Positions 10,292 through 19,350 are shown, counted from the stretch's first letter. The stretch: DNA of 64,000 nt from Paenibacillus lemnae (GCF_012933385.1 NZ_JABBPN010000002.1:248001-312000), one strand, 5' to 3'. The notes: a model not told the origin generated them from the sequence alone. Made by a program: numbers and translations.

Positions 10292-10325
10292 CCCCGTTTC
10301 CCCACTTTGCACCACAATCCACCAC
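10292..10325 (-). promoter_or_regulatory. MraZ operator: three GTGG boxes with exact 10-bp period
   Basis: Read on the minus strand, GTGG occurs at 10325-10322, 10315-10312 and 10305-10302, each exactly 10 bp apart, and a GGGG follows at 10295-10292 in the same register. MraZ from several bacteria is known to bind repeated G-rich boxes at one-turn spacing upstream of mraZ. The array ends about 20 bp before the start codon, so bound protein would cover the transcription start or leader. Confidence 0.8.
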
Positions 10326-10411
10326 TTTAGGATAATAGATTCTTCATACATAATCAAATTCCTGCTAAGCTGCCATCTTTTTTTTGGTTATATCCGGAAA
10401 TGTTTCCGCGC

Positions 10412-10453
10412 AAAAAAGAGTTCCGCCGGACATATTCCATCCCGGCGGAACTC
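10412..10453 (-). terminator. Intrinsic terminator of ahcY
   Basis: Inverted repeat with a 12-bp stem (GAGTTCCGCCGG type; arms 10418-10429 and 10442-10453) followed on the minus strand by six T residues. It separates ahcY from the dcw operon. Confidence 0.88.
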
Positions 10454-10488
10454 ATGAAACGATGCGTTAAAGCAGAAGTACCTGATGT

Positions 10489-11757
10489 TTAATGCTGTGC
10501 CCAGCTGTCCAGGTACGATTTCTGAACATCGCTGAGCTGATCGATATCCATCCCTAGACTTTCCAGCTTGTAGCGCGCTACCTGCTCATCTAGCTCATAA
10601 GGAACATTTACGACCCGGCAGCCCATGCTGCCATGAAGATCATTCACATATTTCAGGGAAAGGGCCTGAAGTGCGAAGGTCATATCCATAATCTCAGCCG
10701 GATGACCATCTCCTGCTGCCAGATTAACAAGACGTCCTTCGGCCAGCAGAAAGATTTTACGTCCATCGTTAAGATGGTACTCTTCGATGTTCCGGCGGAC
10801 GGTGCGGACGGATTGGGAACGGGAGGCAAGCTCCGGTTTGTTAACCTCTACGTCAAAGTGGCCCGCATTGGACAAAATCGCTCCATCCTTCATCACATCA
10901 TAATGCTCGCCGCTGATCACATCACGGTTGCCTGTCACCGTGACGAAGAAATCACCGTGACGTGCCGCTTCACTCATCGGCATGACCCGGAAGCCGTCCA
11001 TATAGGCTTCCACTCCCTTGATCGCATCCACTTCCGTTACGATCACGTTCGCTCCCAGACCCTTGGCACGCATCGCTACACCTTTGCCGCACCAGCCATA
11101 TCCGACCACAACAACGGTTTTGCCTGCGACAACCAGATTTGTGGTCCGGTTAATACCGTCCCAGACAGACTGTCCTGTACCGTACCGGTTGTCGAACAGG
11201 TACTTGCAGTACGCATCATTCACCGCAACCATCGGGAATTTCAGTGCGCCTTCTTTTTCCAGCGATTTCAATCGAAGAATCCCTGTCGTCGTTTCTTCTG
11301 CACCGCCGCGGACCGATTGAAGCAGATCCGGACGTTCCGCATGCAGAATCGTTACCAAATCGCCGCCGTCATCAATGATCAGGTCAGGACCAGTCTCCAA
11401 AGCACGGACCATAAGCTCCTTGTATTCTTCAGGTTCCGGATTATACTTCGCGAACACCGTGACACCATCTTCAACGAGCGCTGCACAGACATCATCCTGA
11501 GTCGACAGCGGATTGCTTCCGGTAATCGTTACATCTGCTCCACCCGCCTGAATAACCTTGGCCAGATAAGCCGTTTTCGCCTCCAGGTGCAGGGAAATCG
11601 CAACCTTCAGGCCTTTAAACGGCTGTTCTTCTTCAAATTGCTTTCGTACCCGGTTCAGCACAGGCATATGAGCCTCTACCCAATCGATCTTCAGATGGCC
11701 TTCCGGCGCTAACGCTAAATCCTTAATTACACTGTTCTCTACAGACTTGGAACTCAT
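10489..11757 (-). CDS. ahcY: Adenosylhomocysteinase
   Basis: NAD-dependent enzyme that reversibly splits S-adenosylhomocysteine into adenosine and homocysteine, clearing the product inhibitor of methyltransferases. The 422-residue product has the substrate domain (NPLSTQDDVCAAL) and a Rossmann NAD domain with VVGYGWCGKGVA, plus DDGGD and the SNAGHFDVE and LAEGRLVNLAAGDGHP signatures. The ATG at 11757 has GGAGG 8 bases upstream; an in-frame ATG five codons earlier does not. Most Bacillus use the Pfs/LuxS route instead, so a full-length AhcY is a useful lineage marker. It lies 27 bp after bshC, probably co-transcribed. Confidence 0.96.
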   Translation of the reverse strand: MSSKSVENSVIKDLALAPEGHLKIDWVEAHMPVLNRVRKQFEEEQPFKGLKVAISLHLEAKTAYLAKVIQAGGADVTITGSNPLSTQDDVCAALVEDGVTVFAKYNPEPEEYKELMVRALETGPDLIIDDGGDLVTILHAERPDLLQSVRGGAEETTTGILRLKSLEKEGALKFPMVAVNDAYCKYLFDNRYGTGQSVWDGINRTTNLVVAGKTVVVVGYGWCGKGVAMRAKGLGANVIVTEVDAIKGVEAYMDGFRVMPMSEAARHGDFFVTVTGNRDVISGEHYDVMKDGAILSNAGHFDVEVNKPELASRSQSVRTVRRNIEEYHLNDGRKIFLLAEGRLVNLAAGDGHPAEIMDMTFALQALSLKYVNDLHGSMGCRVVNVPYELDEQVARYKLESLGMDIDQLSDVQKSYLDSWAQH

Positions 11758-11784
11758 AAGAAATTCCTCCATTCACATAATGAA

Positions 11785-13419
11785 TTACAAATATATGACC
11801 CGGTGAACACCTGAATCGTCATAAGCAATGTCCATCAGCCGGTCCAGAAAGGATGGGCCGTAACGATTCACAAAATAAAACAAATTATAAACCCGCTCCT
11901 GCGGACGGTTCATCGGTGCAAGTTCAGCCTGCAGCCGGTCCCATTGACGTAAAGATGCGCTGTGCTGCTGCTCCAGAGATGATTTGGTTTTTTGCAGCAG
12001 GAAATCCATCTGCTCCAAAATCTTTTGCCGGTTGGTGTCACCCAGTCTTTGAAGACCCGGCTGAAGCTCCCCCAGATCCTGGATTAGCGGCGCATACAAT
12101 GCAGAAAAGGCATCTTTCATGTCCAAAAATCGTTGGTCCAAATCTAAATGATCCTGTTCTGCCAGCCACTGGCTTCGCTTATCTTCCAATCCCTGAAGCA
12201 CATCCTGCAGCGTCAGTCCGTATTTATCCATGACTTTGGGTACTGCGGAATCAACCAGACTGAAGGACATACGCGGTAGAATCAAAGGCATCTGCAAATC
12301 CAATTCCTTGAAAGCATAACGGGTAATGGACCAATAAGCAATCTCGCCTTGACCGAGTACCGCTCCCAGAACCGGGAGTACCGCATCCTGCATCAGGGGC
12401 CTTGTAAGCACATTATTGCTGAATTTTTCAGGGTGTGCCGCAAGCTCTGCCAATAGCTCTTCCTCTGTCATGGATACCAAGCCTTTGCGGTCGCTAAACC
12501 GCCCCTGATCCTTGAACAGAAGCAGTCTTTTTCCTTCATGGAGATAAAAAAGATTCAGCCCGTCTTCGTTAACCTCAGCCTGAAGCTCGTAATCCCGCTC
12601 TTTCAGTTCACTGGCGGCCTTGATATAAGCAGCTGTCAGTTTCTCATTCTCGCGGATCATCTGCTCGAAGACCGGTTTTTCCAGGGCTCTTAACTGCGGA
12701 TCTGCAGAATCCATCAGAATGAGTCCGTAACGTCCAAAGCACTCCCCCATCAATCTGGCAAATGCCTCACTCAAGTCTGAAGATTCCAGTGAGGTTTGGC
12801 GGAGTAAAGACATCAATTCCTTCTTGTGAGGACTGTCCTCCAGCAGATTTTGCATTTCCCCAAGTGCGGTCTCCCACTGCTCGGCGTTTACCGGAGTATA
12901 GCTGACGGAAGTTCGGGAACTATCCGCTGCGTTCATTTTGATCTTTACCGGTCCTTCATCCTGTGCCGGCAAGAACGTATGATTGACTTCATCCCAATCG
13001 TGATCTTCTCCCGCAATCCAGAACACCGGAACGACCGGACGGCCTAGACGGGCTTCAGCTTCCCTCGCAGCCTGAATAATGGTCATGGCTTTGTATGCCA
13101 CCAGCATCGGTCCTGTGAATAACCCGCTCTGCTGTCCCCCTACGATAACGAGAGCATCCTCACGCTCCAGCAGAGCGATCGATTTATGTACCGCTTCGTG
13201 GCGGTTATGATGTCTTTCATTATAGGAGCGTAAACAGTCAGCCAATGCTTGACGGTTGACGGCCCTGTGTCCATTCTGATCCAGCCAATCTACGCGCTGC
13301 TTCCAGCTCTTCGGGTCACGATGGCTGCCGCCGTAGAAGTCGCCTACCTGCTCGTAATGATTTATATAGTCATACGAAAGCCGGGAGCCGCCGGATAATG
13401 GCTCCGGAATAATATTCAT
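11785..13419 (-). CDS. bshC: Putative cysteine ligase BshC (bacillithiol biosynthesis)
   Basis: Catalyses, or is required for, the last step of bacillithiol synthesis, joining cysteine to glucosaminyl-malate. The 544-residue length fits the family (YllA in B. subtilis). Recognisable features are the IVGGQQSGLFTGPMLV motif near residues 93-108, the FWIAGEDHDWDE segment that follows, the coiled-coil region around 430-500 and the conserved C-terminal YDDSGVHRVIYL. AGGAGG lies 8 bases before the ATG. Its position just upstream of mraZ parallels B. subtilis, except that ahcY intervenes here. Confidence 0.93.
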   Translation of the reverse strand: MNIIPEPLSGGSRLSYDYINHYEQVGDFYGGSHRDPKSWKQRVDWLDQNGHRAVNRQALADCLRSYNERHHNRHEAVHKSIALLEREDALVIVGGQQSGLFTGPMLVAYKAMTIIQAAREAEARLGRPVVPVFWIAGEDHDWDEVNHTFLPAQDEGPVKIKMNAADSSRTSVSYTPVNAEQWETALGEMQNLLEDSPHKKELMSLLRQTSLESSDLSEAFARLMGECFGRYGLILMDSADPQLRALEKPVFEQMIRENEKLTAAYIKAASELKERDYELQAEVNEDGLNLFYLHEGKRLLLFKDQGRFSDRKGLVSMTEEELLAELAAHPEKFSNNVLTRPLMQDAVLPVLGAVLGQGEIAYWSITRYAFKELDLQMPLILPRMSFSLVDSAVPKVMDKYGLTLQDVLQGLEDKRSQWLAEQDHLDLDQRFLDMKDAFSALYAPLIQDLGELQPGLQRLGDTNRQKILEQMDFLLQKTKSSLEQQHSASLRQWDRLQAELAPMNRPQERVYNLFYFVNRYGPSFLDRLMDIAYDDSGVHRVIYL

Positions 13420-13483
13420 GAGAGTTGCCTCCTATTCTACCTTCGGGCTTACCGTTTAACTTACTTTAATAAAGCCTTCCTTG

Positions 13484-13513
13484 ATTGTACCGAATGTTGT
13501 GGTTCTCCGTCAA
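13484..13513 (-). promoter_or_regulatory. Sigma-A-type promoter for bshC-ahcY
   Basis: Minus-strand TTGACG (13513-13508) and TACAAT (13489-13484) separated by 18 bp, about 65 bp upstream of the bshC start. The -35 element abuts the T-tract of the preceding opp terminator. Confidence 0.7.
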
Positions 13514-13514
13514 A

Positions 13515-13547
13515 GAAAAAGAAAAAACCGCCAGCTGATGCTGGCGG
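13515..13547 (-). terminator. Intrinsic terminator of the opp operon
   Basis: Perfect 8-bp GC-rich stem (CCGCCAGC, arms 13528-13535 and 13540-13547) with a 4-base loop, followed on the minus strand by TTTTTTC and further T residues. It lies 33 bp after the oppF stop. Confidence 0.9.
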
Positions 13548-13579
13548 CAGAACTGCCCCAAGGACGCAATGATGAGAAG

Positions 13580-14518
13580 TCAAGCATAGTCCTTGCTTAC
13601 CCAATGTCCTGGTGACACCTCAACCAATTCCGTATCCTGGTCATTCAGAACTACGGTGCCGTCTTCACCTTTAACAGCGGAAATCGGCCCTTGGCCGCTG
13701 TCTTCCAGCGTTAAACGCTTCTTGCTGCTCTCAACTTCCGGATCCGGGACCGGAATCGCGGACAATAAAGTTTTGGTGTATGGATGAATCGGATGATCAT
13801 AAAGTTCTTCACTGTCTGCCAGTTCTACCATTTTGCCGAGATACATCACTGCAACCCGGTCACTGATATGCTTCACCATGGACAGGTCATGAGCGATAAA
13901 CAAATACGTAAGCCCCAGGCGGTCCTGCAGATCCTTCAGCAGATTGACGACCTGGGCTTGAATCGACACATCCAGTGCCGATATCGGCTCATCACAAATA
14001 ATAAACTTCGGATTAACCGCTAGCGCCCGGGCAATTCCTATACGCTGCCGCTGACCGCCGGAGAATTCATGGGGGTACCTTGTCGCATGGTCACTGTTCA
14101 GGCCGACCATATCGAGCAATTCCTCTACACGCTTCTTGCGCTCGCCCCGGCTGCCAGCCATGCCATGAATGTCCAGCGCTTCACCGATAATATCAGTCAC
14201 TGTAAAACGGGGATTTAAAGATGCATAAGGATCCTGAAAGATCATCTGCATATCGCGCCGCATAGCCTTCATTTTCTTGGGGGACAGCTGATAAATATCG
14301 GTTCCATTAAAGCGGACTCGGCCTGCGGTCGGTTCATACAAACGCAGTATCGTACGGCCGGCCGTAGACTTTCCACAGCCGGATTCTCCCACCATCCCCA
14401 GCGTTTCACCTTCTCGAATATAAAAATTGAGATTGTCTACCGCTTTAAGCGTTCTTCCTCCACCGACATTGAAATATTTCTTCAGCCCTTCAACTTCTAT
14501 TAAATGATGTTCATTCAT
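13580..14518 (-). CDS. oppF: Oligopeptide ABC transporter ATP-binding protein (OppF type)
   Basis: One of two ATPases that power the importer. The 312 residues include Walker A GESGCGKST (44-52), Q-loop FQDPYASLNP (94-103), signature SGGQRQR (153-159) and Walker B FIICDEP (172-178), with the H-loop at AHDLSMV. The C-terminal oligopeptide/dipeptide extension (HPIHPYTKTLLSAIP) marks the Opp/Dpp branch. The ATG overlaps the oppD stop by 4 bp (ATGA). Whether the substrate is oligo- or dipeptide cannot be told from the ATPase. Confidence 0.9.
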   Translation of the reverse strand: MNEHHLIEVEGLKKYFNVGGGRTLKAVDNLNFYIREGETLGMVGESGCGKSTAGRTILRLYEPTAGRVRFNGTDIYQLSPKKMKAMRRDMQMIFQDPYASLNPRFTVTDIIGEALDIHGMAGSRGERKKRVEELLDMVGLNSDHATRYPHEFSGGQRQRIGIARALAVNPKFIICDEPISALDVSIQAQVVNLLKDLQDRLGLTYLFIAHDLSMVKHISDRVAVMYLGKMVELADSEELYDHPIHPYTKTLLSAIPVPDPEVESSKKRLTLEDSGQGPISAVKGEDGTVVLNDQDTELVEVSPGHWVSKDYA

Positions 14519-15510
14519 GATGACTGAGCCTCCCGTGCCATGGGATGCAGATTCCAGCAGCGCGCCATATGCGTATCGCTGAATGCAGCAGCTCCCGGGT
14601 CAACCTTTTCACAAATTCTCATCGCCTCATCACAACGGGCACAGAAAGGACAGCCCACCGGCGGCTTGATCAGATCCGGAGGTGTTCCGATGATGGGAAT
14701 GAGCGGCTCGTCCTTTCTTTGATCCAGACGCGGCATGGAACGAAGCAGCCCTTGCGTGTAAGGATGCTTCGGGTTTTTGAAAATCTCCCATTTCGTCCCG
14801 GTCTCTACCACTTCACCAGCGTACATTACAATTACCCGGTCACACATACCCGCTACGACTCCAAGATCATGCGTAATCAGGATAATGGAGGTTCCCAAGC
14901 GCTGCTGCATCTCTTTCATAACATCCATAATCTGTGCCTGTATCGTGACATCAAGCGCCGTAGTAGGCTCATCAGCGATCAGCAGGGAGGGATTGCATGC
15001 CAGTGCTATAGCAATCATCGCCCGCTGCCGCATACCGCCTGAAAACTCGTGCGGATATTGATGAAAGCGTTCCTCGGCATTCTTGATACCGACGAGCTTG
15101 AGCATTTCAACCGCCTGCTTCCGGGCTTCGGAAGAAGACATCTTCTGGTGCTTCTCCAGTCCTTCTGTGATTTGTCTTCCGATCTTTATGGTCGGATTCA
15201 GGGAAGTCATCGGATCCTGAAAAATCATCCCGATGTCTTTGCCTCGAATGGCTTCCATCTGTTTATTGGTTTTCTGGAGAAGGTTCTCTCCCTTGAATAA
15301 TATTTCGCCCTGCTTGATCCGGGATGGCGGGGAAGGAATCAGGCGCATAATACTTTGTGCCGTGACACTCTTGCCGCTGCCGGATTCCCCTACAATCGCA
15401 ACCGTCTCACCTTTGCCAACTTCAAACGTGACGCCCCGGACGGCTTTCACCTCTCCGCCCCGGACATCAAAGGATACGTTAAGATCCTTCACCTGAAGAA
15501 TCGGTTCCAT
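14515..15510 (-). CDS. oppD: Oligopeptide ABC transporter ATP-binding protein (OppD type)
   Basis: Second ATPase of the importer, 331 residues. Walker A is GESGSGKS (41-48); signature SGGMRQRAM and Walker B LLIADEPTTALD follow. The C-terminal region has the four-cysteine pattern of the oligopeptide transport extension (CPFCARC, then C-E-K and ARCW), which in related proteins can hold an Fe-S cluster. AGGAGG precedes the ATG. It lies 14 bp after oppC. Confidence 0.92.
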   Translation of the reverse strand: MEPILQVKDLNVSFDVRGGEVKAVRGVTFEVGKGETVAIVGESGSGKSVTAQSIMRLIPSPPSRIKQGEILFKGENLLQKTNKQMEAIRGKDIGMIFQDPMTSLNPTIKIGRQITEGLEKHQKMSSSEARKQAVEMLKLVGIKNAEERFHQYPHEFSGGMRQRAMIAIALACNPSLLIADEPTTALDVTIQAQIMDVMKEMQQRLGTSIILITHDLGVVAGMCDRVIVMYAGEVVETGTKWEIFKNPKHPYTQGLLRSMPRLDQRKDEPLIPIIGTPPDLIKPPVGCPFCARCDEAMRICEKVDPGAAAFSDTHMARCWNLHPMAREAQSS

Positions 15511-15524
15511 ACGGCTTCCACCTC

Positions 15525-16475
15525 CTATTTTTTCAACTTCGGATCCAGTGCATCTCGCAGACCATCACCGAAAATATTAAAAGCCAGCATCGTCAAACTG
15601 ATGAACAGCGCCGGGAACAGCATCCGCCATGGATAATACATCCATCCCGACAGTGCATCGTTAATCATGGAGCCCCAGGATGCTACCGGTGCCTGAACCC
15701 CAAGCCCGAGAAAGCTGAGAAAAGACTCTGCAAATATTGCATTAGGCACAGAAAGTGTCAGGGTTACAATAATGGGTCCCATCGCATTCGGAATCAGATG
15801 CCGGAACAACAGACGTCCGGTGCCTGCTCCCATTGAACGGGCTGCCAGGACGTATTCCCGGTTCTTGAGCTGCATAATTTCCCCGCGAACAATCCAGGAC
15901 ATATTAATCCATCCGGTTATTGTGAGCGCCAGTATGATTGTTCCCAGGCTGGGTTCAAACACGACCAGAAGCAAAATCGTGACCAGCAAATATGGGATAG
16001 AATATAAAATTTCTGCAAATTTATTCATAAATTCGTCAATACGCCCGCCAAAATAACCCATCAGCCCGCCATAGATCACACCGATCATCAGGTCAATGGC
16101 CGCAGCCGCAAGTCCTACGGTCAGAGAGATCCGCGCTCCCATCCAGGTCCTAACAAACACGTCACGCCCCAGATCATCCGTACCAAACCAGTGTTCACCG
16201 GAGGGAGGCATGTTGGTATTCATCAGATCATTCGTTTCATAATCATAATTCGAAATCATCGGACCGATAATGGCCATAATCAAAATCAAAATCATGATGA
16301 CAAGGCCGGTCATCGCGAGCTTGTTCTTTCGAAGACGTTCCCACGAATCACGCCAGGCCGACAGGCTCTCGCGCTGGATGATTTCGGACTGCTTCTCATC
16401 CATTCCGATTTTCTTAAAATCTTCCGGCTGCAGGTTGTCCCATGCTGTACCAGACGTCGTTGAATCTGATGCCAT
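15525..16475 (-). CDS. oppC: Oligopeptide ABC transporter permease (OppC type)
   Basis: Membrane permease with a long cytoplasmic N-terminus (about 55 residues) and six hydrophobic segments; 316 residues. The N-terminal OppC-type motif (NKLAMTGLVIM) and HWFGTDDLGRDVF are clear, and the ABC-interaction EAA loop is EYVLAARSMGAGTGRLLFRH. It pairs with OppB, whose stop is 2 bp upstream. Confidence 0.92.
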   Translation of the reverse strand: MASDSTTSGTAWDNLQPEDFKKIGMDEKQSEIIQRESLSAWRDSWERLRKNKLAMTGLVIMILILIMAIIGPMISNYDYETNDLMNTNMPPSGEHWFGTDDLGRDVFVRTWMGARISLTVGLAAAAIDLMIGVIYGGLMGYFGGRIDEFMNKFAEILYSIPYLLVTILLLVVFEPSLGTIILALTITGWINMSWIVRGEIMQLKNREYVLAARSMGAGTGRLLFRHLIPNAMGPIIVTLTLSVPNAIFAESFLSFLGLGVQAPVASWGSMINDALSGWMYYPWRMLFPALFISLTMLAFNIFGDGLRDALDPKLKK

Positions 16476-16477
16476 CT

Positions 16478-17410
16478 TTACCCCTCCTTCCCGCCGTCAA
16501 GCTTGATTCTGGGATCTACTACTGCATATGCAATATCTGTCATAAAGCGAGCCAGCATAAGCAGAATGCCATAAAAAATCGTAATCCCCATAATGACGGT
16601 GTAATCCCGATTTGTGATACTGTCGACAAACTGCTTTCCGATGCCGCCAATGCCAAAGATCTGTTCGATGACCACAGAACCGGTAATGATGTTGGCCGTC
16701 ATGGGACCTACATAAGTCACCACAGGCAGAATCCCGTTGCGGATAACATGACGGAACATAATGGCCATCCAGTTTAACCCTTTGGCCTTGGCCGTCTTAA
16801 TGTAGTCGGAATGCAGTACTTCCAGCATGCTGGATCGCGTCAGTCTGGCTATGAATGCGATCGGCTGGGCGGATAGCGCCATAACCGGCAGCACATAATC
16901 CAGAGGGCTGTCAAAGCCCATAACGTTAAATATCCCGGCTTTTTCGGCCAGCACATACTGCAGCAGGGAAGCCAGCACAAAGCTTGGTACGGCAATCCCG
17001 AGCACTGATAGAATCATCGCTGCACTATCAATAAGCCTGCGGTGATACAGGGCAGCCAGCATCCCCAGCAGCACGCCGACAATAACGGCAACCACAATGG
17101 CAATCAAACCCAGACGCAGGGAAGGCCCGAAAGTATCCGTTATAATATCGGTTACGCTCTGGTTCTGCTGCTTCATCGACAAGCCGAAATCACCCTGAGC
17201 GATGTTTCCTAAATATTTGGTGTACTGCTGAAACACTGGTTTATCCAGATCATACTGCTCCATCAGCCTCGCAAGAATTTCAGGCGACGGCTTCTTTTCT
17301 CCCATAAACGGATCACCGGGTATAGCTTTCATGAGAAAAAACGTGGCGGAGATCAGTATAAACAGCGATACCAGCATATAAAAAAACTTGCTCGCCACAT
17401 ACCTCAACAT
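16478..17410 (-). CDS. oppB: Oligopeptide ABC transporter permease (OppB type)
   Basis: Permease subunit of 310 residues with six predicted membrane helices. Family landmarks include the first helix followed by FFLMKAIPGDPFMGEK, the DLGLS-like DFGLSM, and the EAA loop SDYIKTAKAKGLNWMAIMFRH. The gene is separated from oppA by 125 bp holding an internal terminator-like hairpin, so it is probably expressed below oppA. Confidence 0.92.
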   Translation of the reverse strand: MLRYVASKFFYMLVSLFILISATFFLMKAIPGDPFMGEKKPSPEILARLMEQYDLDKPVFQQYTKYLGNIAQGDFGLSMKQQNQSVTDIITDTFGPSLRLGLIAIVVAVIVGVLLGMLAALYHRRLIDSAAMILSVLGIAVPSFVLASLLQYVLAEKAGIFNVMGFDSPLDYVLPVMALSAQPIAFIARLTRSSMLEVLHSDYIKTAKAKGLNWMAIMFRHVIRNGILPVVTYVGPMTANIITGSVVIEQIFGIGGIGKQFVDSITNRDYTVIMGITIFYGILLMLARFMTDIAYAVVDPRIKLDGGKEG

Positions 17411-17454
17411 GCCTTAAACCTCCTGATGTTTGTCTGCTCACAGCAGCGCATAAT

Positions 17455-17498
17455 AAAAATCGGGATATACAAGGGGAAGCCCCACATATATATCCCGA
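17455..17498 (-). terminator. Internal terminator-like hairpin between oppA and oppB
   Basis: On the minus strand a 10-bp outer stem (TCGGGATATA; arms 17460-17469 and 17489-17498) encloses a GGGG/CCCC inner stem and is followed by five T residues. The position inside the operon suggests partial termination or mRNA-end protection, so that the binding protein is made in excess of the permease. Confidence 0.72.
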
Positions 17499-17535
17499 CT
17501 CGCGATTTAGGTGGACCTAAGCCGCTGTCTTAACA

Positions 17536-19191
17536 TTACTCAACATATGCGCGTGAAAAATCCAGATCCCCTTTAAAGTCGATGTTAATGCCTTTCATCC
17601 AGGGCTTGATCAGAGAGACGTTCGAGTAGTAATAGATCGGCATCACGACCTGATTGTCCTCGACTAGAATTTTTTCTGCCTGCGCCATAAGTTCCATCCG
17701 TTTTGCGTTATCATCTGTGGCATAAGCGTCTTTTACCAGCTTGTCATACTCCTCGTTCTTGAAGCCGGTATCGTTGTTACCACCGCCGGAAGTCCACATG
17801 TCGATATAGGTCATCGGATCATTGTAATCCGCGCCCCAGCCCGAACGGGCAACCTGGTAATTCAGGGCAGAACGATTTTTCAGAAAAACGCCCCATTCCT
17901 GATTCTGGACCTGTACCTGCACGCCCAGATTGTTTTTCCACATATCCGCAATTGCCAGTGCGATCTTTTTGTGATTGTCGTCCGAGTTGTGAATCAGGGT
18001 TACTGCCGGCAGTGTGGTGTAGCCTTTTTCTTTCATGCCCTGGTCCAGCAGTTTTTTTGCTTCGTCTATATTTTCTTCAAAATACTTGTCCGGGACTTCT
18101 TTGCGGAACTCATCCTTTTCGCCTTTAATGCCTGGCGGCACAAATCCGAAAGCAGGAATCTGACCACCTTGCGTGATCTTGTCCACGATCGCCTGACGGT
18201 CAATCGCCATGGAAAATGCTTTACGGATATTCACATTGTCAAAAGGCTCCTGTGTTGTGTTGAAAATATAAAAATAGGTAGAGGAGATCCCTTTGATGTT
18301 CAGCTCGTCCGGCATTTGCTTCTTCACTGCAGCCAATTGGTCAGTTGGTATGTTGCCGACAGGATGGCCGGCATAGTCCAGCTCGTCATTGCGATAGCTT
18401 GAAAGCTCGGTTGCAGAGCTGTTAACAATGCTCATATGAACCTTTTCGAGCTTGATGGACTGATGATCCCAGTACTGATCGTTTTTGGCCAGCTCGATCT
18501 TTTGTCCTTTTGTCATGGAAGCAATCTTGAACGGTCCATTCCCGATAATTGTCTCCGCTTTGGTTGCCCACTTATCGTTATCTTTCACAGAAGAGTGAAG
18601 CGGATAATACGTCTGGAATGACATCAGGCTGAGGAAGTATGGCGTCGGGTTCTCCAGTGTTACCTCAAGGGTGTGATCATCCACGGCTTTCACGCCCACT
18701 TGATCCGGGTCGTCCAGTTCACCCAGGTTATAGGCTTCCGCATTTTTTATATAATAGAGCTGGTATGCGTATGGCGGTGCCGGCGCGAATCCCGGATCCA
18801 ATACCCGCTTCCAGGCAAATTCAAAATCTTTAGCAGTGACGGGGTCCCCATTGCTCCACCTAGCATCGTTGCGAAGGGTAAAGACATACTTTAATCCATC
18901 CTCAGAAATATCCCATTTTTCCGCCACACCCGGCACTTCTTCTCCGTCAGGTCCTTTGCGGGTTAACCCTTCAAATACGGCATTGATAATGGTGTTAGAG
19001 TTGTTATCCTGAGCTTGTCCCGGATCTAATGTTGGAGGCTCAGAGGCCAGATTCATTCGAAAAACCTGCTCTTTGGGTTTGTTTCCGGAACTGCCTGCAC
19101 CTTCATTGTTGTTAGAGCCGCAGCCGGCCAGTGCTGTACCGATCGCAAGAATCAGTGTCATGAGCAGCAGTAAACTTTTGTGTTTCTTCAT
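17536..19191 (-). CDS. oppA: Oligopeptide-binding lipoprotein (SBP family 5)
   Basis: Substrate-capturing lipoprotein of the importer. The 551 residues start with a lipoprotein signal peptide ending ALAGC, Cys24 being the lipid-modified residue. The mature protein opens with LASEPPTLDPGQA and has the SBP_bac_5 landmarks DGLKYVFTLR, ARWSNGDPVTAKDFEFAWKR and FNTTQEPFDNVNIRKAFSMA. The reading frame extends 48 codons upstream, but the ATG at 19191 gives a proper signal peptide and has GAGGGGG upstream. First gene of the operon. Substrate range cannot be read from sequence. Confidence 0.95.
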   Translation of the reverse strand: MKKHKSLLLLMTLILAIGTALAGCGSNNNEGAGSSGNKPKEQVFRMNLASEPPTLDPGQAQDNNSNTIINAVFEGLTRKGPDGEEVPGVAEKWDISEDGLKYVFTLRNDARWSNGDPVTAKDFEFAWKRVLDPGFAPAPPYAYQLYYIKNAEAYNLGELDDPDQVGVKAVDDHTLEVTLENPTPYFLSLMSFQTYYPLHSSVKDNDKWATKAETIIGNGPFKIASMTKGQKIELAKNDQYWDHQSIKLEKVHMSIVNSSATELSSYRNDELDYAGHPVGNIPTDQLAAVKKQMPDELNIKGISSTYFYIFNTTQEPFDNVNIRKAFSMAIDRQAIVDKITQGGQIPAFGFVPPGIKGEKDEFRKEVPDKYFEENIDEAKKLLDQGMKEKGYTTLPAVTLIHNSDDNHKKIALAIADMWKNNLGVQVQVQNQEWGVFLKNRSALNYQVARSGWGADYNDPMTYIDMWTSGGGNNDTGFKNEEYDKLVKDAYATDDNAKRMELMAQAEKILVEDNQVVMPIYYYSNVSLIKPWMKGINIDFKGDLDFSRAYVE

Positions 19192-19230
19192 CTTGCAGGT
19201 TCCCCCTCGTAGGTTAAATTCACAAAAACG

Positions 19231-19259
19231 ATTATACAACCAGCGGTCAAATAAATCAG
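19231..19259 (-). promoter_or_regulatory. Possible sigma-A promoter for the opp operon
   Basis: A perfect TATAAT (19236-19231, minus strand) lies 40 bp before oppA. At 17 bp the -35 is CTGATT (19259-19254), only half matching consensus, so the start may need an activator or lie elsewhere. Confidence 0.4.
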
Positions 19260-19276
19260 TCGTTAATATATTCCAC

Positions 19277-19309
19277 AAAAAAACCTGCAGGATGCTTCCC
19301 TGCAGGGTT
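19277..19309 (-). terminator. Intrinsic terminator after the DUF3397 gene
   Basis: Two copies of CCTGCAGG, flanking AAGCAT on the minus strand, form a stem extended by AACC/GGTT and followed by seven T residues. It separates the panE-DUF3397 unit from opp. Confidence 0.85.
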
Positions 19310-19350
19310 CTATTGACTCTATGCCGGGATGACATACGGATATGTTTCCC

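Noticed and set aside
10331..10356. Sigma-A promoter directly upstream of the MraZ boxes
   Set aside because: TATTAT is present on the minus strand, but the best -35 match TTGATT is only 14 bp away and nothing suitable occurs at 16-18 bp.
10633..11712. Long open frame (359 codons) on the plus strand opposite ahcY
   Set aside because: Antisense to a clear adenosylhomocysteinase; lacks a ribosome site and a recognisable domain.
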